Positions 11,519 to 21,617 of a DNA stretch of 64,000 bases are shown here, piece by piece (position 1 is the first letter of the stretch; each line of letters begins with the position of its first letter). Both the position numbers and the translations under genes were made by a program. Where the stretch lies: assembly GCA_900471515.1 (NCBI GenBank), contig UCFC01000004.1, positions 62,001 through 126,000 of the forward strand. Direction: 5' to 3'. The notes under the pieces are model-generated. The model made no database searches and was not told where the DNA came from. It saw only the letters and a program-made list of their open reading frames with translations. This DNA comes from Hyphomicrobiales bacterium (GTDB taxonomy: Bacteria; Pseudomonadota; Alphaproteobacteria; Rhizobiales; Rhizobiaceae).

Positions 11519-12489
11519 AACAGGTTAAAGGGGAAAAGCTACTTGCCTCTCTCGGAGAGGGCGTAAAAGACATTCGCGGCCGACTGACGCCGGATGCACC
11601 CATGGACCGCGTCACCTGGTTCCGCGCCGGCGGTCTGGCCGAGCTGATGTTCCAGCCGCATGACGAGGAAGACCTCATCGCCTTCCTCAAGATATTGCCG
11701 GATGAGGTGCCGCTGACGGTGGTCGGTGTCGGCTCGAACATCCTGGTGCGCGACGGCGGTATTCCCGGTGTCGTGCTGCGCCTCTCGGCCAAGGGTTTCG
11801 GCTTTGTCGAACTCGCCGGCGAAAACCGCATTCTCGCCGGCGCCATCTGCCCGGACAAGCACGTGGCCGCCATGGCGATGGACAACGGTATCGGCGGTTT
11901 CGCCTTCTACTACGGCATTCCCGGCGGCATCGGCGGCGCTGCCCGCATGAATGCCGGCGCCAACGGCTCGGAGACGAAGGATCGCGTCGTTGAAGTGCGG
12001 GCGATCGACCGCAAGGGCAACAGGCATGTGCTGACGAATGCCGAGATGGGCTATTCCTATCGCCATTCGGGTGCGGCCGACGATCTGATCTTCACTTCGG
12101 TTCTGTTCGAGGGGTATCCGGACGACCGGGCCAAGATCCGCGCCGAAATGGATGCTGTGCGCAACCACCGCGAGACGGTGCAGCCGATCCGCGAAAAGAC
12201 CGGCGGTTCCACCTTCAAGAATCCGGAGGGCCATTCGGCCTGGAAGCTGATCGACGAGGCGGACTGCCGCGGGCTCGTCATCGGCAGCGCGCAGATGTCG
12301 TCGCTTCACTGCAACTTCATGATCAACATGGGGCAGGCGACCGGCTACGATCTCGAATATCTCGGCGAGGAAGTGCGCCGCAAGGTTTTCGAAAGCTCCG
12401 GCATCAAGCTGGAATGGGAAATCAAGCGCCTCGGGCTCTTCATGCCCGGCCGCGAGGTCCGTCCCTTCCAGGGCGTCACGACCGAATAG
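11515..12489 (+). CDS. murB: UDP-N-acetylenolpyruvoylglucosamine reductase
   Basis: This FAD-dependent reductase of 324 residues makes UDP-MurNAc from the enolpyruvyl intermediate using NADPH. FAD-binding sequences GVGSN (about 71-75) and [15 protein letters not shown] are present, and the catalytic serine lies in GGSTFKNP (S232). It is the last + strand gene of the first dcw block. The TAG is two bases from the stop of the convergent epimerase gene, with no clear terminator between them. Confidence 0.97.
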   Translation: MKQVKGEKLLASLGEGVKDIRGRLTPDAPMDRVTWFRAGGLAELMFQPHDEEDLIAFLKILPDEVPLTVVGVGSNILVRDGGIPGVVLRLSAKGFGFVELAGENRILAGAICPDKHVAAMAMDNGIGGFAFYYGIPGGIGGAARMNAGANGSETKDRVVEVRAIDRKGNRHVLTNAEMGYSYRHSGAADDLIFTSVLFEGYPDDRAKIRAEMDAVRNHRETVQPIREKTGGSTFKNPEGHSAWKLIDEADCRGLVIGSAQMSSLHCNFMINMGQATGYDLEYLGEEVRRKVFESSGIKLEWEIKRLGLFMPGREVRPFQGVTTE

Positions 12490-12491
12490 GG

Positions 12492-13421
12492 CTATTTTAC
12501 CGCCAGCCTCAGACCCTCGCGCGGCGTGACGGCCGGCGACCAGCCGAGCACGTCGCGGGCGTGGGATATGTCCACCTGCAGCGAACCGCAGAGGCGCTGG
12601 TAGACAGCATCTTTGCCCGCGATCCTGGCAGCTATATGCATCAGAGACGGGGGGAAGGGCACCAGCATCGGCTTGACGCCGAGGCCCGCTGCAATGCCTT
12701 CTATCAGTGCCGGGGTCGATAGGTCTTCACCATCGCCTGCCAGAAAGGTTTCGCCCGCTGCTGCCGGATGCTGCATGCAGGTGATGATAAGGTCGATGAG
12801 GTTCTGTACCGCGACCAGTGTGCGGCGGTTCTTCAGCGAGGCGAAGGGCAGAGGCAATTTCCTGCGGACAAGACCGACGAGCAGGGCAAAGTTGCCGCGC
12901 GCGCCAGGGCCATAGACCAGCGGAGGCCTGACGACGACGACTTCCATGCCGGTGCGATCAGCAATCTCGCGAAGACCGATCTCGCTTTCCATCTTCGAAA
13001 TGCCGTAGGGATCGATGGGTTTCGGCTGGTCGTCGTGCCGGAACGGTCGATCGTTCTCTTCGCCGTTGACCTTGATGGTGCTGATGAAGACAAAGCGCCT
13101 CACGCCGGCACGGGCTGCCTGTTCTGCAAGATTGAGGGTGGAGGCGGTGTTGGCGCGGCGGAAATCCGCCAAGGGATCGCTCGACATGTCGTTCATGATG
13201 TGAACGCGGGCGGCGAGATGGACGATGACGCCGATGCCCTCAAGAGCCGCGGTCCAATCGGTCGTCTCTGTTATGTCGATGGGGAGATACCTGATATCTG
13301 CGGGGAAGGTAGATGTCGCCGATCGCGTCGTCGCCGTCACGTCGCAAATCCGATCCGTGTGCAAACGCGCGACAAGAGGGGCGCCGACGAAGCCGGCTGC
13401 GCCGGTGACGAGGCATCGCAT
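12492..13421 (-). CDS. NAD-dependent epimerase/dehydratase family protein
   Basis: This extended short-chain dehydrogenase has 309 residues. The N-terminal NAD-binding loop GAAGFVG is at 7-13, and the catalytic Tyr-Lys pair is in YGISK near residue 145, as in UDP-glucose 4-epimerase relatives. The substrate cannot be told from sequence; a nucleotide sugar is likely. The ATG has GGGAGAAG upstream. It faces murB head-on and lies inside the dcw region, so it is probably not part of that operon. Confidence 0.85.
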   Translation of the reverse strand: MRCLVTGAAGFVGAPLVARLHTDRICDVTATTRSATSTFPADIRYLPIDITETTDWTAALEGIGVIVHLAARVHIMNDMSSDPLADFRRANTASTLNLAEQAARAGVRRFVFISTIKVNGEENDRPFRHDDQPKPIDPYGISKMESEIGLREIADRTGMEVVVVRPPLVYGPGARGNFALLVGLVRRKLPLPFASLKNRRTLVAVQNLIDLIITCMQHPAAAGETFLAGDGEDLSTPALIEGIAAGLGVKPMLVPFPPSLMHIAARIAGKDAVYQRLCGSLQVDISHARDVLGWSPAVTPREGLRLAVK

Positions 13422-13481
13422 GATCTTCTCCCTGTTTGCTCGTGAAGGCTTTCGCTAGCCGGAAGTCTTGCGTGCATCAAC

Positions 13482-13512
13482 AAAAAAGCCGCGACGGCGG
13501 GCGTCGCGGCTT
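13482..13512 (-). terminator. rho-independent terminator of the MFS gene
   Basis: A ten-base stem (AAGCCGCGAC pairing with GTCGCGGCTT, 7-base loop) lies at 13486-13512. On the + strand it is preceded by six A residues, so on the minus strand it is followed by a U run. It sits 20 bp past the MFS stop and isolates that gene from the epimerase downstream. Confidence 0.85.
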
Positions 13513-13532
13513 CCTGTTTCTGTTGAAACGTC

Positions 13533-14831
13533 TCAGACTTCCTCGCGACCCGACAAAAGGATGCAGAGGAGCGAGATCGCAGCCGAGGCTGCGAGATAGT
13601 AGCCGACATAGGTGAGACTGTAGTTGGTCGCGAGCCAGGTGGCGATATAGGGAGCAAGCGAGGCGCCGAAAATGCCGCCGAGATTGAAGGTCATCGAGGC
13701 GCCGGTGTAGCGCACCATGGTCGGGAAGGGGGCGGCCAGGGCCGCGCCGATCGGACCATAGGTGAAGCCCATCAGGCCGAGGCCGATGATCGAGCACAGG
13801 ACGGCGCCGGTCAGGCCCGCCGTCAGCAGGCTGGCATAGAAGAAGCCGAAGATGGCGATGGCGATCGTCGTCAGGATCAGGATCAGGCGACGCGAGTAGC
13901 GGTCGGACAGCCAGCCGGACAGCGGGATCGTCAGGCCGAAGAAGACGACGCCGACGAGCTGGACGACCAGGAACTGCTCACGCGAATAGCCGAGTTTCGT
14001 CGTGCCCCAGGAGAGCGTGAAGACCGTCATCAGGTAGAAGAGCACGAAGGTGGCGACCGCGATGAACGTGCCGAGGATCAGACTGCGCAGGTGGCCGCGG
14101 AAGACGGTCGCGACCGGAACGGCGACGCGCTCGTGTTTTTCGACGGCCTTCTGGAATTCCGGCGTTTCGGCGATCTTCAAGCGGACATAGAGGCCGACGG
14201 CGACGAGCGCGAGGCTGGCGATGAAGGGAATGCGCCAGCCGTAAGCGAGGAAATCCTCGTTGCTCATGGTCTCCGCCAGAATCAGGAAGAAGCCGGAGGA
14301 GAGGATGAAGCCGATCGGCGCGCCGAGCTGCGGGAACATGGCGTACCAGCTGCGCTTGCCGGGAGGGGCGTTTTCCGTCGCGAGCAGCACGGCGCCGCCC
14401 CATTCGCCGCCGAGGCCGAGGCCCTGGCCGAAACGGCACAATGCGAGCAGCAGCGGGGCGGCGATGCCGATCGCGTCGTAACCCGGCAGGATGCCGATGA
14501 CCACGGTCGAAAGGCCCATGGTCATCAGAGCCGCCACAAGCGTCGCCTTGCGGCCGATCTTGTCGCCGAAATGGCCGAAGACCACGGCGCCGAAGGGGCG
14601 GGCGAAGAAGGCGATCGAGAAGGTCACGAGCGACTGCAGGAGCGCGGAAGTCGGATCGCTCGACGGGAAGAAGAGGTGGGGGAAGACGATGACGGCTGCC
14701 GTCGCATAGACGTAGAAGTCAAAAAATTCGATCGTGGTGCCGATAAGGCTCGCGATCAGAACACGAGCCGGGGAATTGACTTGCGTGCTGTTCGAAGCGG
14801 GAGTCGGCGATACGGATATCGCGTCAGACAT
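13533..14831 (-). CDS. MFS transporter, metabolite:H+ symporter (MHS) type
   Basis: This polytopic inner-membrane protein has 432 residues and about 12 hydrophobic segments. Sequences such as GLGLGGEWGGAVLLATENA and SWYAMFPQLGAPIGF are typical of the MHS branch (ShiA, KgtP and ProP relatives), which import organic acids or osmolytes with protons. The substrate is unknown. The ATG at 14831 is preceded by TGGAATAAC; the reading frame stays open upstream but that part looks non-coding. It has its own terminator and is transcribed away from ddl. Confidence 0.85.
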   Translation of the reverse strand: MSDAISVSPTPASNSTQVNSPARVLIASLIGTTIEFFDFYVYATAAVIVFPHLFFPSSDPTSALLQSLVTFSIAFFARPFGAVVFGHFGDKIGRKATLVAALMTMGLSTVVIGILPGYDAIGIAAPLLLALCRFGQGLGLGGEWGGAVLLATENAPPGKRSWYAMFPQLGAPIGFILSSGFFLILAETMSNEDFLAYGWRIPFIASLALVAVGLYVRLKIAETPEFQKAVEKHERVAVPVATVFRGHLRSLILGTFIAVATFVLFYLMTVFTLSWGTTKLGYSREQFLVVQLVGVVFFGLTIPLSGWLSDRYSRRLILILTTIAIAIFGFFYASLLTAGLTGAVLCSIIGLGLMGFTYGPIGAALAAPFPTMVRYTGASMTFNLGGIFGASLAPYIATWLATNYSLTYVGYYLAASAAISLLCILLSGREEV

Positions 14832-15402
14832 TGTTATTCCATTCAGTTTACGGATTTGCCTTGGGAAGGCTGATGGGGTCTTAACGCAATTTTCATCATG
14901 CGCAAACGCCAGAAGGCGCAAGAATATGACGTAAATTGTATTATTTTTTCGCCCTTGCCCGCACCTGCCGGCTTTGCCGATCCCGGGCGGCGGATGTGTT
15001 TCAATCCGGGTCATCTTGCTTCTTTTGCGCCGAGCGCCGGGCAGGGCCGGGCGACTCGCATTGATTAACGAAAGTGCCGCGTCTCGTCGGCGATCCTTCA
15101 TGCCCGGGAGTGCTGTTTCGCCGGCCGCTTCTCTTCATGGATGAACGCGATTCCATATCCCTTTGAAGACATGGATTTTTCCAGCGTCTCTCAAGCTTGC
15201 GCATTGCATGATGCCGGAAAGCGGGAAATCGGCAAAAGGCAAAAAATTGCAAATGTTAGGAGCCGGGAGTTAACGAAAGTAAACGGTTCGTTAACCATAA
15301 TGATGCTCTAATGCACCCAAGCCAGACAAAGGCCGCCGATCGGAGCAACAGCTCCGCGCAAGCTTCGGTCCGGCAGAGTGAAAGTTATTTTTGGGGGTGT
15401 TG
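14832..15402. other. 571 bp divergent intergenic region, MFS gene and ddl
   Basis: No convincing gene is present; the one ORF here (minus strand, 15001-15252) has no family resemblance or ribosome-binding site. The sequence is more AT-rich than its surroundings at 14880-14950 and 15220-15310. The 11-mer TTAACGAAAGT occurs twice, at 15065 and 15270, the second inside the palindrome described separately. A GATTC (a CcrM-type GANTC methylation site) is at 15149. It must hold the promoter of the ddl-ftsQAZ transcript and that of the MFS gene. Confidence 0.6.
15269..15298 (+). promoter_or_regulatory. GTTAACGAA palindrome with CtrA-type half-site
   Basis: GTTAACGAA (15269-15277) and TTCGTTAAC (15287-15295) form a perfect 9+9 bp inverted repeat with a 9-base spacer. 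The right arm continues into TTAACCAT (15291-15298), which equals the half-site reported for CtrA, the alphaproteobacterial cell-cycle regulator, in rhizobia. It lies 105-134 bp upstream of ddl, at the head of the ftsQ-ftsA-ftsZ run. CtrA binding is inferred, not shown. Confidence 0.55.
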
Positions 15403-16329
15403 ATGAGTCGCGAGCACGTAGCTGTCCTGATGGGCGGATTTTCCTCGGAGAGGCCCGTCAGCCTTTCTTCGGGAAAGGCGTGTGCCGATGCTCTCGAGGC
15501 CGAAGGTTTCAAGGTAACGCGTATCGATGTCGACCGCGACGTTTCCGAAAAGCTCTCCGCCCTGAAGCCCGATGTTGCCTTCAATGCCTTGCATGGGCCT
15601 TTCGGCGAGGACGGCACGATACAGGGCATCCTCGAATATCTGCAGATCCCCTATACGCATTCGGGCGTGCTTGCCTCCGCGCTTGCCATGGACAAGGGCA
15701 AGGCGAAGCGCGTGGCCGCTGCCGCCGGCGTCCCGGTGGCCGAATCGCAGGTGCTGAACCGCTTCTCGTTTCCGTCGGAACATCCGATGAAGGCGCCTTA
15801 TGTGGTCAAGCCCGTGCGGGAAGGCTCCAGCTTCGGTGTCGTCATCGTCGGCGAGGATCAGGCGCATCCGCCGCAGATCATCGGCTCGGCCGAATGGCGC
15901 TATGGCGAAGAGGTCATCGTCGAGCGTTATATCCATGGTCGCGAGCTGACCTGCGGCGTCATGGGCGATCAACCCATGGATGTCATCGAGGTGGTGCCGC
16001 AGGGCCACAATTTCTATGATTACGACTCCAAGTATGCGGCGGGCGGTTCAAAACATGTCTTGCCGGCTAAAATTTCACCGAAAATTTACCAAAAAATACA
16101 AACATTGGCGTTAAGGGCGCATCAAGCAATCGGTTGCCGCGGCGTCAGTCGGTCCGACTTTCGTTACGACGATCGTTTCTCCGAAGACGGCGAGCTCATC
16201 TGGCTGGAGGTCAATACCCAGCCAGGCATGACGCCAACCTCCCTTGTGCCCGAAATGGCCGGCCATGCCGGATATTCCTTTGGTGCATTTCTCCGGTGGA
16301 TGGTGGAGGACGCGTCTTGTTTGCGTTGA
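15403..16329 (+). CDS. ddl: D-alanine:D-alanine ligase
   Basis: This ATP-grasp enzyme of 308 residues makes the D-Ala-D-Ala used by MurF. Motifs include the N-terminal [10 protein letters not shown], the substrate loop [13 protein letters not shown], and the metal-binding end [17 protein letters not shown]. The ATG at 15403 is chosen over upstream in-frame TTG and GTG codons because GGGGGTG at 15393-15399 is a well placed ribosome-binding site. The end overlaps the ftsQ start by 13 bases. Confidence 0.95.
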   Translation: MSREHVAVLMGGFSSERPVSLSSGKACADALEAEGFKVTRIDVDRDVSEKLSALKPDVAFNALHGPFGEDGTIQGILEYLQIPYTHSGVLASALAMDKGKAKRVAAAAGVPVAESQVLNRFSFPSEHPMKAPYVVKPVREGSSFGVVIVGEDQAHPPQIIGSAEWRYGEEVIVERYIHGRELTCGVMGDQPMDVIEVVPQGHNFYDYDSKYAAGGSKHVLPAKISPKIYQKIQTLALRAHQAIGCRGVSRSDFRYDDRFSEDGELIWLEVNTQPGMTPTSLVPEMAGHAGYSFGAFLRWMVEDASCLR

Positions 16330-17249
16330 CGGTCAAAAGGATAGGGCGCCCCAGCCGTCATGCCGAGCTTCCCTATGCGGAGGCCGAGGACCGGCGCGTG
16401 CTGCCGCGGCCGCTGCGCCGTGTCGTGCGCTTCCTCGTCAGTCTCGGGACCGGCCGTATTCATATCCCGGCCCATACGGGCACCGTTTCGGCGCTCGGCT
16501 TCCTGGCCGCGACCGGCCTTTACGGCATGTCGCTTGGCGGTCACACCGAGGTCGTGGCGCAGGCGACGACAAGCGCCGTCGGATTTGCCATCGAGGATGT
16601 GAAGGTCTCGGGCAACAGTCAGACTTCGGAAATCGAGATCCTGCAGCTTCTCGGCCTCGACGGCACGACATCGCTCGTCGCGCTCGATGTCGATGCCGCC
16701 CGCCAGAAGATCGCGCGCCTTCCCTGGGTCGAGAATGTCGAAGTCCGCAAGGTCTATCCGAAGACGATCGAGGTGAAGCTTTCGGAGCGCAGCGCTTACG
16801 CCATCTGGCAGCACGGCCAGGAGCTTTCGCTGATCGAGAAGAACGGCAGCGTGATCGCGCCGCTTCGCGACAACAAGTTTTCGACCCTGCCGCTCGTCGT
16901 CGGCCGCGATGCCGAAACTGCCGCGGCCTCGCTCGAGGATATCTTTGCGAAGTGGCCGGACGTCAAGTCGCGCGTGAAGGCCTATGTCTGGGTGTCCGGC
17001 CGCCGCTGGGACCTGCACATGGACAATGGCGTCGTCGTCAAGCTGCCGGAAGACGATGTCGATCAGGCGCTTGCGGCGCTTTCGAAATTCGACAGGGAAC
17101 AGCAGCTTCTGGAGCGCGATATCGCTGCGGTCGATCTGAGGCTGCCGGATCGCACGACGATCCAGCTGACGCCGGAGGCGGCAGCCCGCCGGCAGGCGGC
17201 GGTCGCGGCGCGCACCAAGGATTTGAAGAAGGCGGGGCAGAATATATGA
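16317..17249 (+). CDS. ftsQ: cell division protein FtsQ
   Basis: This bitopic divisome protein has 310 residues: a basic cytoplasmic N-terminus, one membrane segment at about 55-72, a POTRA domain (about 90-160, beginning [10 protein letters not shown]) and the periplasmic FtsQ domain. It recruits FtsL and FtsB. The start is taken as TTG at 16317 because GGAGGA lies 7 bases upstream, no ATG is available before the membrane segment, and MFALTVK makes a sensible N-terminus. The TGA overlaps the ftsA start (ATATGAG). Confidence 0.93.
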   Translation: MFALTVKRIGRPSRHAELPYAEAEDRRVLPRPLRRVVRFLVSLGTGRIHIPAHTGTVSALGFLAATGLYGMSLGGHTEVVAQATTSAVGFAIEDVKVSGNSQTSEIEILQLLGLDGTTSLVALDVDAARQKIARLPWVENVEVRKVYPKTIEVKLSERSAYAIWQHGQELSLIEKNGSVIAPLRDNKFSTLPLVVGRDAETAAASLEDIFAKWPDVKSRVKAYVWVSGRRWDLHMDNGVVVKLPEDDVDQALAALSKFDREQQLLERDIAAVDLRLPDRTTIQLTPEAAARRQAAVAARTKDLKKAGQNI

Positions 17250-18577
17250 GCATGTTCGGTTCATCCCATTTCGGATTGCCGCGCCTGAAGCCGCTTTCGT
17301 CGAAGCGGTCGCATATCGTTTCGGTGCTCGATATCGGCTCGACCAAGGTCGTCTGCATGATCGGCCGGCTGACGCCGCGCGAGGAAAGCCAGATCCTGCC
17401 GGGCCGCACGCACAATATCGAGATCATCGGCATCGGCCATCAGCGTTCGCGCGGCATCAAGACCGGCGTGATCGCCGATCTCGACGCGCTGGAAGGCGTC
17501 ATCCGTCTCGCCGTCGATGCGGCCGAGCGTATGGCGGGCCTCACCGTCGAGAGCCTGATCGTCAACCTGACGGCCGGCCGTCTCGGCAGCGATATCTATA
17601 CCGCCACCATCGATCTCGGCGGCCAGGAAGTCGAGCTGAACGACCTGAAGAAGGTGCTGTCGGCCGCCTGCCAGCAGTCGCTGCGACAGGACCGCGCCGT
17701 GCTGCATTCGCTGGCAACGGGCTTTTCGCTCGACGGCGAGCGCGGCATTCGCGATCCGCTGGCAATGTACGGCGATGCGCTCGGCGTCGACATGCATGTC
17801 GTCACCGCCGAACGCTCGGCGCTTAAAAATCTCGAGCTCAGCGTCAACCGGGCGCATCTTTCGGTGGAAGGAATCGTTGCGACACCTTATGCATCCGGTC
17901 TTGCCGCACTGGTCGACGATGAAGTCGAACTTGGCTGTGCGGCCATCGACATGGGCGGCGGCACGACGACGATTTCGGTCTTTGCCGAGGGCAAGCTGGT
18001 CCATACCGATGCTGTCGGCCTCGGCGGTCATCATGTGACGACCGACCTCGCACGCGGCCTTTCCACACGGATCGAGGATGCTGAACGTTTGAAGGTGGTC
18101 CACGCTTCGGCGCTGACCAACTCTTCCGACGAGCGCGAGCTGATCTCCATTCCGCCGATCGGCGAGGATGATCGCGATCAGCCGACGCAGGTGCCGCGGG
18201 CTCTGGTTTCGCGCATCGTTTCGGCGCGCATCGAGGAGACGATGGAACTCATCCGCGACCGCATCCAGCGCTCGGGCTTCAGCCCGATCGTCGGCAAGCG
18301 TGTCGTGCTGACGGGCGGCGCAAGCCAGCTGACCGGCCTTGCCGAAGTGGCGCGCCGCATCCTGGCCCGCAACGTTCGCATCGGCCGTCCGATGGGTGTC
18401 TCGGGCCTGCCGACGGCAGCCAAGGGACCGGCCTTTTCGACGGCCGTGGGGCTGATGATCTATCCGCAGGTCGCGGACATGGAAACACATGCGTCACAGA
18501 GCAGCCTGCTCCTGTCGCTTGGAGGAAATAACAGCCGCATCGCCCGCATGGGCCAGTGGCTGAAGGAAAGCTTTTGA
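17246..18577 (+). CDS. ftsA: cell division protein FtsA
   Basis: This actin-like ATPase of 443 residues tethers FtsZ to the membrane. The phosphate-1 motif VLDIGSTKVVCMIG is at 27-40 and the phosphate-2 motif AAIDMGGGTTTISVF near residue 235. The C-terminal amphipathic membrane-targeting helix (GQWLKESF) is intact. ATG at 17246 overlaps the ftsQ stop; an ATG two codons later is an alternative. ftsZ follows 56 bp downstream. Confidence 0.95.
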   Translation: MSMFGSSHFGLPRLKPLSSKRSHIVSVLDIGSTKVVCMIGRLTPREESQILPGRTHNIEIIGIGHQRSRGIKTGVIADLDALEGVIRLAVDAAERMAGLTVESLIVNLTAGRLGSDIYTATIDLGGQEVELNDLKKVLSAACQQSLRQDRAVLHSLATGFSLDGERGIRDPLAMYGDALGVDMHVVTAERSALKNLELSVNRAHLSVEGIVATPYASGLAALVDDEVELGCAAIDMGGGTTTISVFAEGKLVHTDAVGLGGHHVTTDLARGLSTRIEDAERLKVVHASALTNSSDERELISIPPIGEDDRDQPTQVPRALVSRIVSARIEETMELIRDRIQRSGFSPIVGKRVVLTGGASQLTGLAEVARRILARNVRIGRPMGVSGLPTAAKGPAFSTAVGLMIYPQVADMETHASQSSLLLSLGGNNSRIARMGQWLKESF

Positions 18578-18633
18578 AATTGAGTGAATTGGCCGGCGTG
18601 GCGATGCGGCCATAAAGAGAAGGAACAGGTACC

Positions 18634-20346
18634 ATGACTATCAAGCTGCAGAAGCCTGACATCACCGAATTGAAGCCGCGCATCACCGTATTCGGCGTCG
18701 GCGGCGGCGGCGGCAATGCTGTCAATAACATGATCTCCGCGGGCCTCCAGGGCGTCGACTTCGTCGTTGCCAATACGGATGCCCAGGCGCTGACCATGAC
18801 GAAGGCCGAACGGGTCATCCAGCTCGGCGCCAACGTCACCGAAGGCCTCGGCGCAGGTTCGCAGCCGGAAGTCGGCCGCGCGGCCGCAGAAGAGTGCATC
18901 GACGAGATCATCGACCACCTGAACGGCACGCATATGTGCTTCGTCACCGCCGGCATGGGCGGCGGCACCGGTACGGGTGCTGCTCCCGTCGTCGCACAGG
19001 CCGCCCGCAACAAGGGCATCCTGACGGTCGGCGTCGTCACCAAGCCGTTCCACTTCGAAGGCGGGCGCCGCATGCGCCTGGCCGAAGCCGGCATCCAGGA
19101 ACTGCAGAAGTCTGTCGATACGCTCATCGTCATTCCGAACCAGAACCTCTTCCGTATCGCCAACGACAAGACGACCTTCGCCGACGCCTTCGCCATGGCC
19201 GACCAGGTTCTCTATTCGGGCGTTGCCTGCATCACCGACCTGATGGTGAAGGAAGGTCTCATCAACCTCGACTTCGCCGACGTCCGCTCGGTCATGCGCG
19301 AAATGGGCCGCGCGATGATGGGTACCGGCGAAGCTTCCGGTTCGGGCCGCGCCATGCAGGCCGCCGAAGCGGCAATCGCCAACCCGCTGCTCGACGAAAC
19401 CTCGATGAAGGGCGCACAGGGCCTCTTGATCTCCATCACCGGCGGTCGCGACCTCACCCTCTTCGAAGTCGACGAAGCTGCGACCCGCATCCGCGAAGAA
19501 GTCGATCCGGACGCCAACATCATCCTCGGCGCGACCTTCGACGAATCGCTCGAAGGCATCATCCGCGTGTCGGTCGTCGCGACCGGCATCGATCGTGCCA
19601 TGGGCGAGGGCACCGACCGCGTGTTCCAGCCGGCCGCAAAGCCCGCTATCCGTCCCTCCGCGGCCGTTGCTCCGGCACCGGCCGCAGTTCAGCCTGCTCC
19701 GGTCATGCAGGCACCGAAGGCCGACCAGGTTGCGCAGACCATCCGCGAGGCTGAAGTCGCGATGGAACGCGAACTGGAAATCCCGGCCCCGCGTGCCGCT
19801 GCTCCGATCCAGCAGCAGCCGGTCATGCAGGAAACCTTCCGCCCGCAGAGCAGGATCTTCGCTTCCGCCCCGGAAGCGGCCCCTGTCATCCGCCCGGCTC
19901 CGGTCCAGCAGGCTCCCGTGATGCAGCAGCCGGCTCCGCAGCCGGTCATGCAGCAGCAGCCGGTCCGCCATGAGCCGGTCATCCGCCAGGCGCCCGAGCC
20001 GGTCCGCATGCCGAAGGTCGAAGACTTCCCGCCGGTCGTCCAGGCCGAACTCGACCACCGCTCGCAGCCGGCCGCTTCCCACGTTCAGGAAGAGCGCGGC
20101 CCGATGGGACTGCTGAAGCGAATCACCAATTCGCTCGGCCGTCGCGAAGAGGAAGTCGCTCCGGAAATGACCTCTGCGCCGGCGGCTTCTTCGCAGCAGC
20201 GCCGCCCGCTGTCGCCGGAAGCAAGCCTCTACGCACCGCGTCGCGGCAACCTTGACGACCAGGGCCGCGCGGTGCCGCAGGCCCGCATGATGCAGGAAGA
20301 CGACCAGCTGGAAATCCCGGCCTTCCTGCGCCGGCAGTCGAACTGA
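18634..20346 (+). CDS. ftsZ: cell division GTPase FtsZ, long-linker form
   Basis: This tubulin homologue forms the division ring. The GTP signature GGGTGTG is at 109-115, and [13 protein letters not shown] at 21-33. It has 570 residues, against about 380 in E. coli. The excess is a Pro/Gln/Ala-rich linker from about 320 to 550 with repeated PVMQ/QPVMQ units, followed by the conserved C-terminal peptide [13 protein letters not shown] that binds FtsA. Long linkers are normal for FtsZ in Rhizobiales. A strong terminator follows. Confidence 0.97.
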   Translation: MTIKLQKPDITELKPRITVFGVGGGGGNAVNNMISAGLQGVDFVVANTDAQALTMTKAERVIQLGANVTEGLGAGSQPEVGRAAAEECIDEIIDHLNGTHMCFVTAGMGGGTGTGAAPVVAQAARNKGILTVGVVTKPFHFEGGRRMRLAEAGIQELQKSVDTLIVIPNQNLFRIANDKTTFADAFAMADQVLYSGVACITDLMVKEGLINLDFADVRSVMREMGRAMMGTGEASGSGRAMQAAEAAIANPLLDETSMKGAQGLLISITGGRDLTLFEVDEAATRIREEVDPDANIILGATFDESLEGIIRVSVVATGIDRAMGEGTDRVFQPAAKPAIRPSAAVAPAPAAVQPAPVMQAPKADQVAQTIREAEVAMERELEIPAPRAAAPIQQQPVMQETFRPQSRIFASAPEAAPVIRPAPVQQAPVMQQPAPQPVMQQQPVRHEPVIRQAPEPVRMPKVEDFPPVVQAELDHRSQPAASHVQEERGPMGLLKRITNSLGRREEEVAPEMTSAPAASSQQRRPLSPEASLYAPRRGNLDDQGRAVPQARMMQEDDQLEIPAFLRRQSN

Positions 20347-20366
20347 GAAGCGCACTTCTCCACAGA

Positions 20367-20396
20367 AAACGCCCGGGATCGAAATCCCGGGCGTTT
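20367..20396 (+). terminator. terminator after ftsZ
   Basis: A perfect 13-bp stem, AAACGCCCGGGAT with ATCCCGGGCGTTT, closes over a CGAA tetraloop, 21 bp after the ftsZ stop. The A/T ends give a U-rich 3' side in either direction. It should end most of the ddl-ftsZ transcript before lpxC. Confidence 0.9.
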
Positions 20397-20606
20397 GCAT
20401 TTCTACATGCTTGAATTCTAAATGCTTTTGCCGCTGCGGATTTCGTAACAAATCGAAACGAACAGTGATTTGGATTGCAGCGCCGGTCCACGTAAGTATG
20501 AGGCAAGCGAACTGCCCTTAGAGTCCGCTTGGCGTGGTTCGGGCAGTGTAGAAGAAAGATCCGGCCTGATGGCAACAGCGGGTGCGGAAGAATAAAGGCA
20601 GAACTT

Positions 20607-21563
20607 ATGGGACTTGGCTTGTTGGGCTTTCAGACGACGGTATCGCGTCCGGTGACTCTTTCGGGCATCGGCGTTCATTCGGGTGCCGACGTTTCGATCA
20701 CCTTCAATCCGGCCGAAGCCGGCACCGGCGTCGTCTTCCAGCGCGTGCATGAAAACGGTGACGTCACCGAACTGAAGGCCGTTTCCTCGCAGGTCGGCAA
20801 TACCGATCTCTGCACCGTTCTCGGCTTCTCGCCGGCCCATTCCGTCGCGACGATCGAACATGTCATGGCGGCCGTCTATGCGCTCGGCCTCGACAATGTC
20901 GTCATCGAAGTCACCGGCGCCGAAATGCCGATCATGGATGGCAGCTCGGTTCCCTTCGTCGAAGCCATCGAACAGGTCGGCCTCGTTTCCCTCGGCGTCA
21001 AGCGCCGCTACATCCGCATCACCAAGCCGGTTCGCATCGAGCATGGCGGTTCCTGGAGCGAGTTCCGCCCCTATGACGGCACGCGCTTCGAAGTCGAGAT
21101 CGATTTCGAATGCCCGCTGATCGGCCGCCAGAAGTGGGAAGGCGATCTCACCGCCGCCGTCTTCAAGACCGAGTTGTCGCGTGCGCGCACCTTCGGCTTC
21201 ATGCGCGATGTCGAGCGTCTCTGGGCCTCGGGCCACGCTCTCGGCTCCTCGCTCGAAAACTCGGTCGTCATTTCCGACGACAATACCGTCATCAATGTCG
21301 AAGGCCTGCGCTACGCCAAGGACGAGTTCGTGCGTCACAAGACGCTGGATGCCGTCGGCGACCTGGCGCTTGCCGGCGCACAGTTCATCGGCTGCTACCG
21401 TTCCTATCGCGGCGGCCACAAGATGAATGCCAACGCTCTCAAGGCGCTGCTGAGCGACCCGACCGCCTATGAAGTGGTCGAGACCTCGACGCCGCGCCAG
21501 CGCGTTGCCGTTCGCGAATTCATTGCAGTCAGCGCTCCGGAATTCGCCCCCTGGTCGGCATGA
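20607..21563 (+). CDS. lpxC: UDP-3-O-acyl-GlcNAc deacetylase LpxC
   Basis: This zinc amidase of 318 residues catalyses the committed step of lipid A synthesis. The zinc ligands are visible: H85 (in EHVMAA), H244 and D248 (in RHKTLDAVGD). H271 (GGHKMNA) is the general acid. The ATG at 20607 gives the normal N-terminus MGLGLLGFQTTV. The 260 bp after ftsZ contain the ftsZ terminator, so lpxC probably has its own promoter there. It is flanked by terminators on both sides. Confidence 0.96.
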   Translation: MGLGLLGFQTTVSRPVTLSGIGVHSGADVSITFNPAEAGTGVVFQRVHENGDVTELKAVSSQVGNTDLCTVLGFSPAHSVATIEHVMAAVYALGLDNVVIEVTGAEMPIMDGSSVPFVEAIEQVGLVSLGVKRRYIRITKPVRIEHGGSWSEFRPYDGTRFEVEIDFECPLIGRQKWEGDLTAAVFKTELSRARTFGFMRDVERLWASGHALGSSLENSVVISDDNTVINVEGLRYAKDEFVRHKTLDAVGDLALAGAQFIGCYRSYRGGHKMNANALKALLSDPTAYEVVETSTPRQRVAVREFIAVSAPEFAPWSA

Positions 21564-21590
21564 CCTCCAGTATACCAATTAAGGCCAGGG

Positions 21591-21617
21591 CCGCCTCCCA
21601 ACGGGGGCGGTTTTTTT
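21591..21617 (+). terminator. terminator after lpxC
   Basis: CCGCCTCC (21591-21598) pairs with GGGGGCGG (21603-21610), with one G-U pair and a CAAC loop, followed by seven T residues. It is a textbook rho-independent terminator 27 bp after the lpxC stop. Confidence 0.92.

Noticed and set aside
15001-15252. 83-codon minus-strand ORF in the ddl promoter region
   Set aside because: No ribosome-binding site, no family resemblance, and it runs through AT-rich regulatory sequence.
20568-20597. Short ORF (8 codons, starting MATAGAEE) upstream of lpxC
   Set aside because: It has no ribosome-binding site and no associated hairpin, so chance is the simplest explanation.
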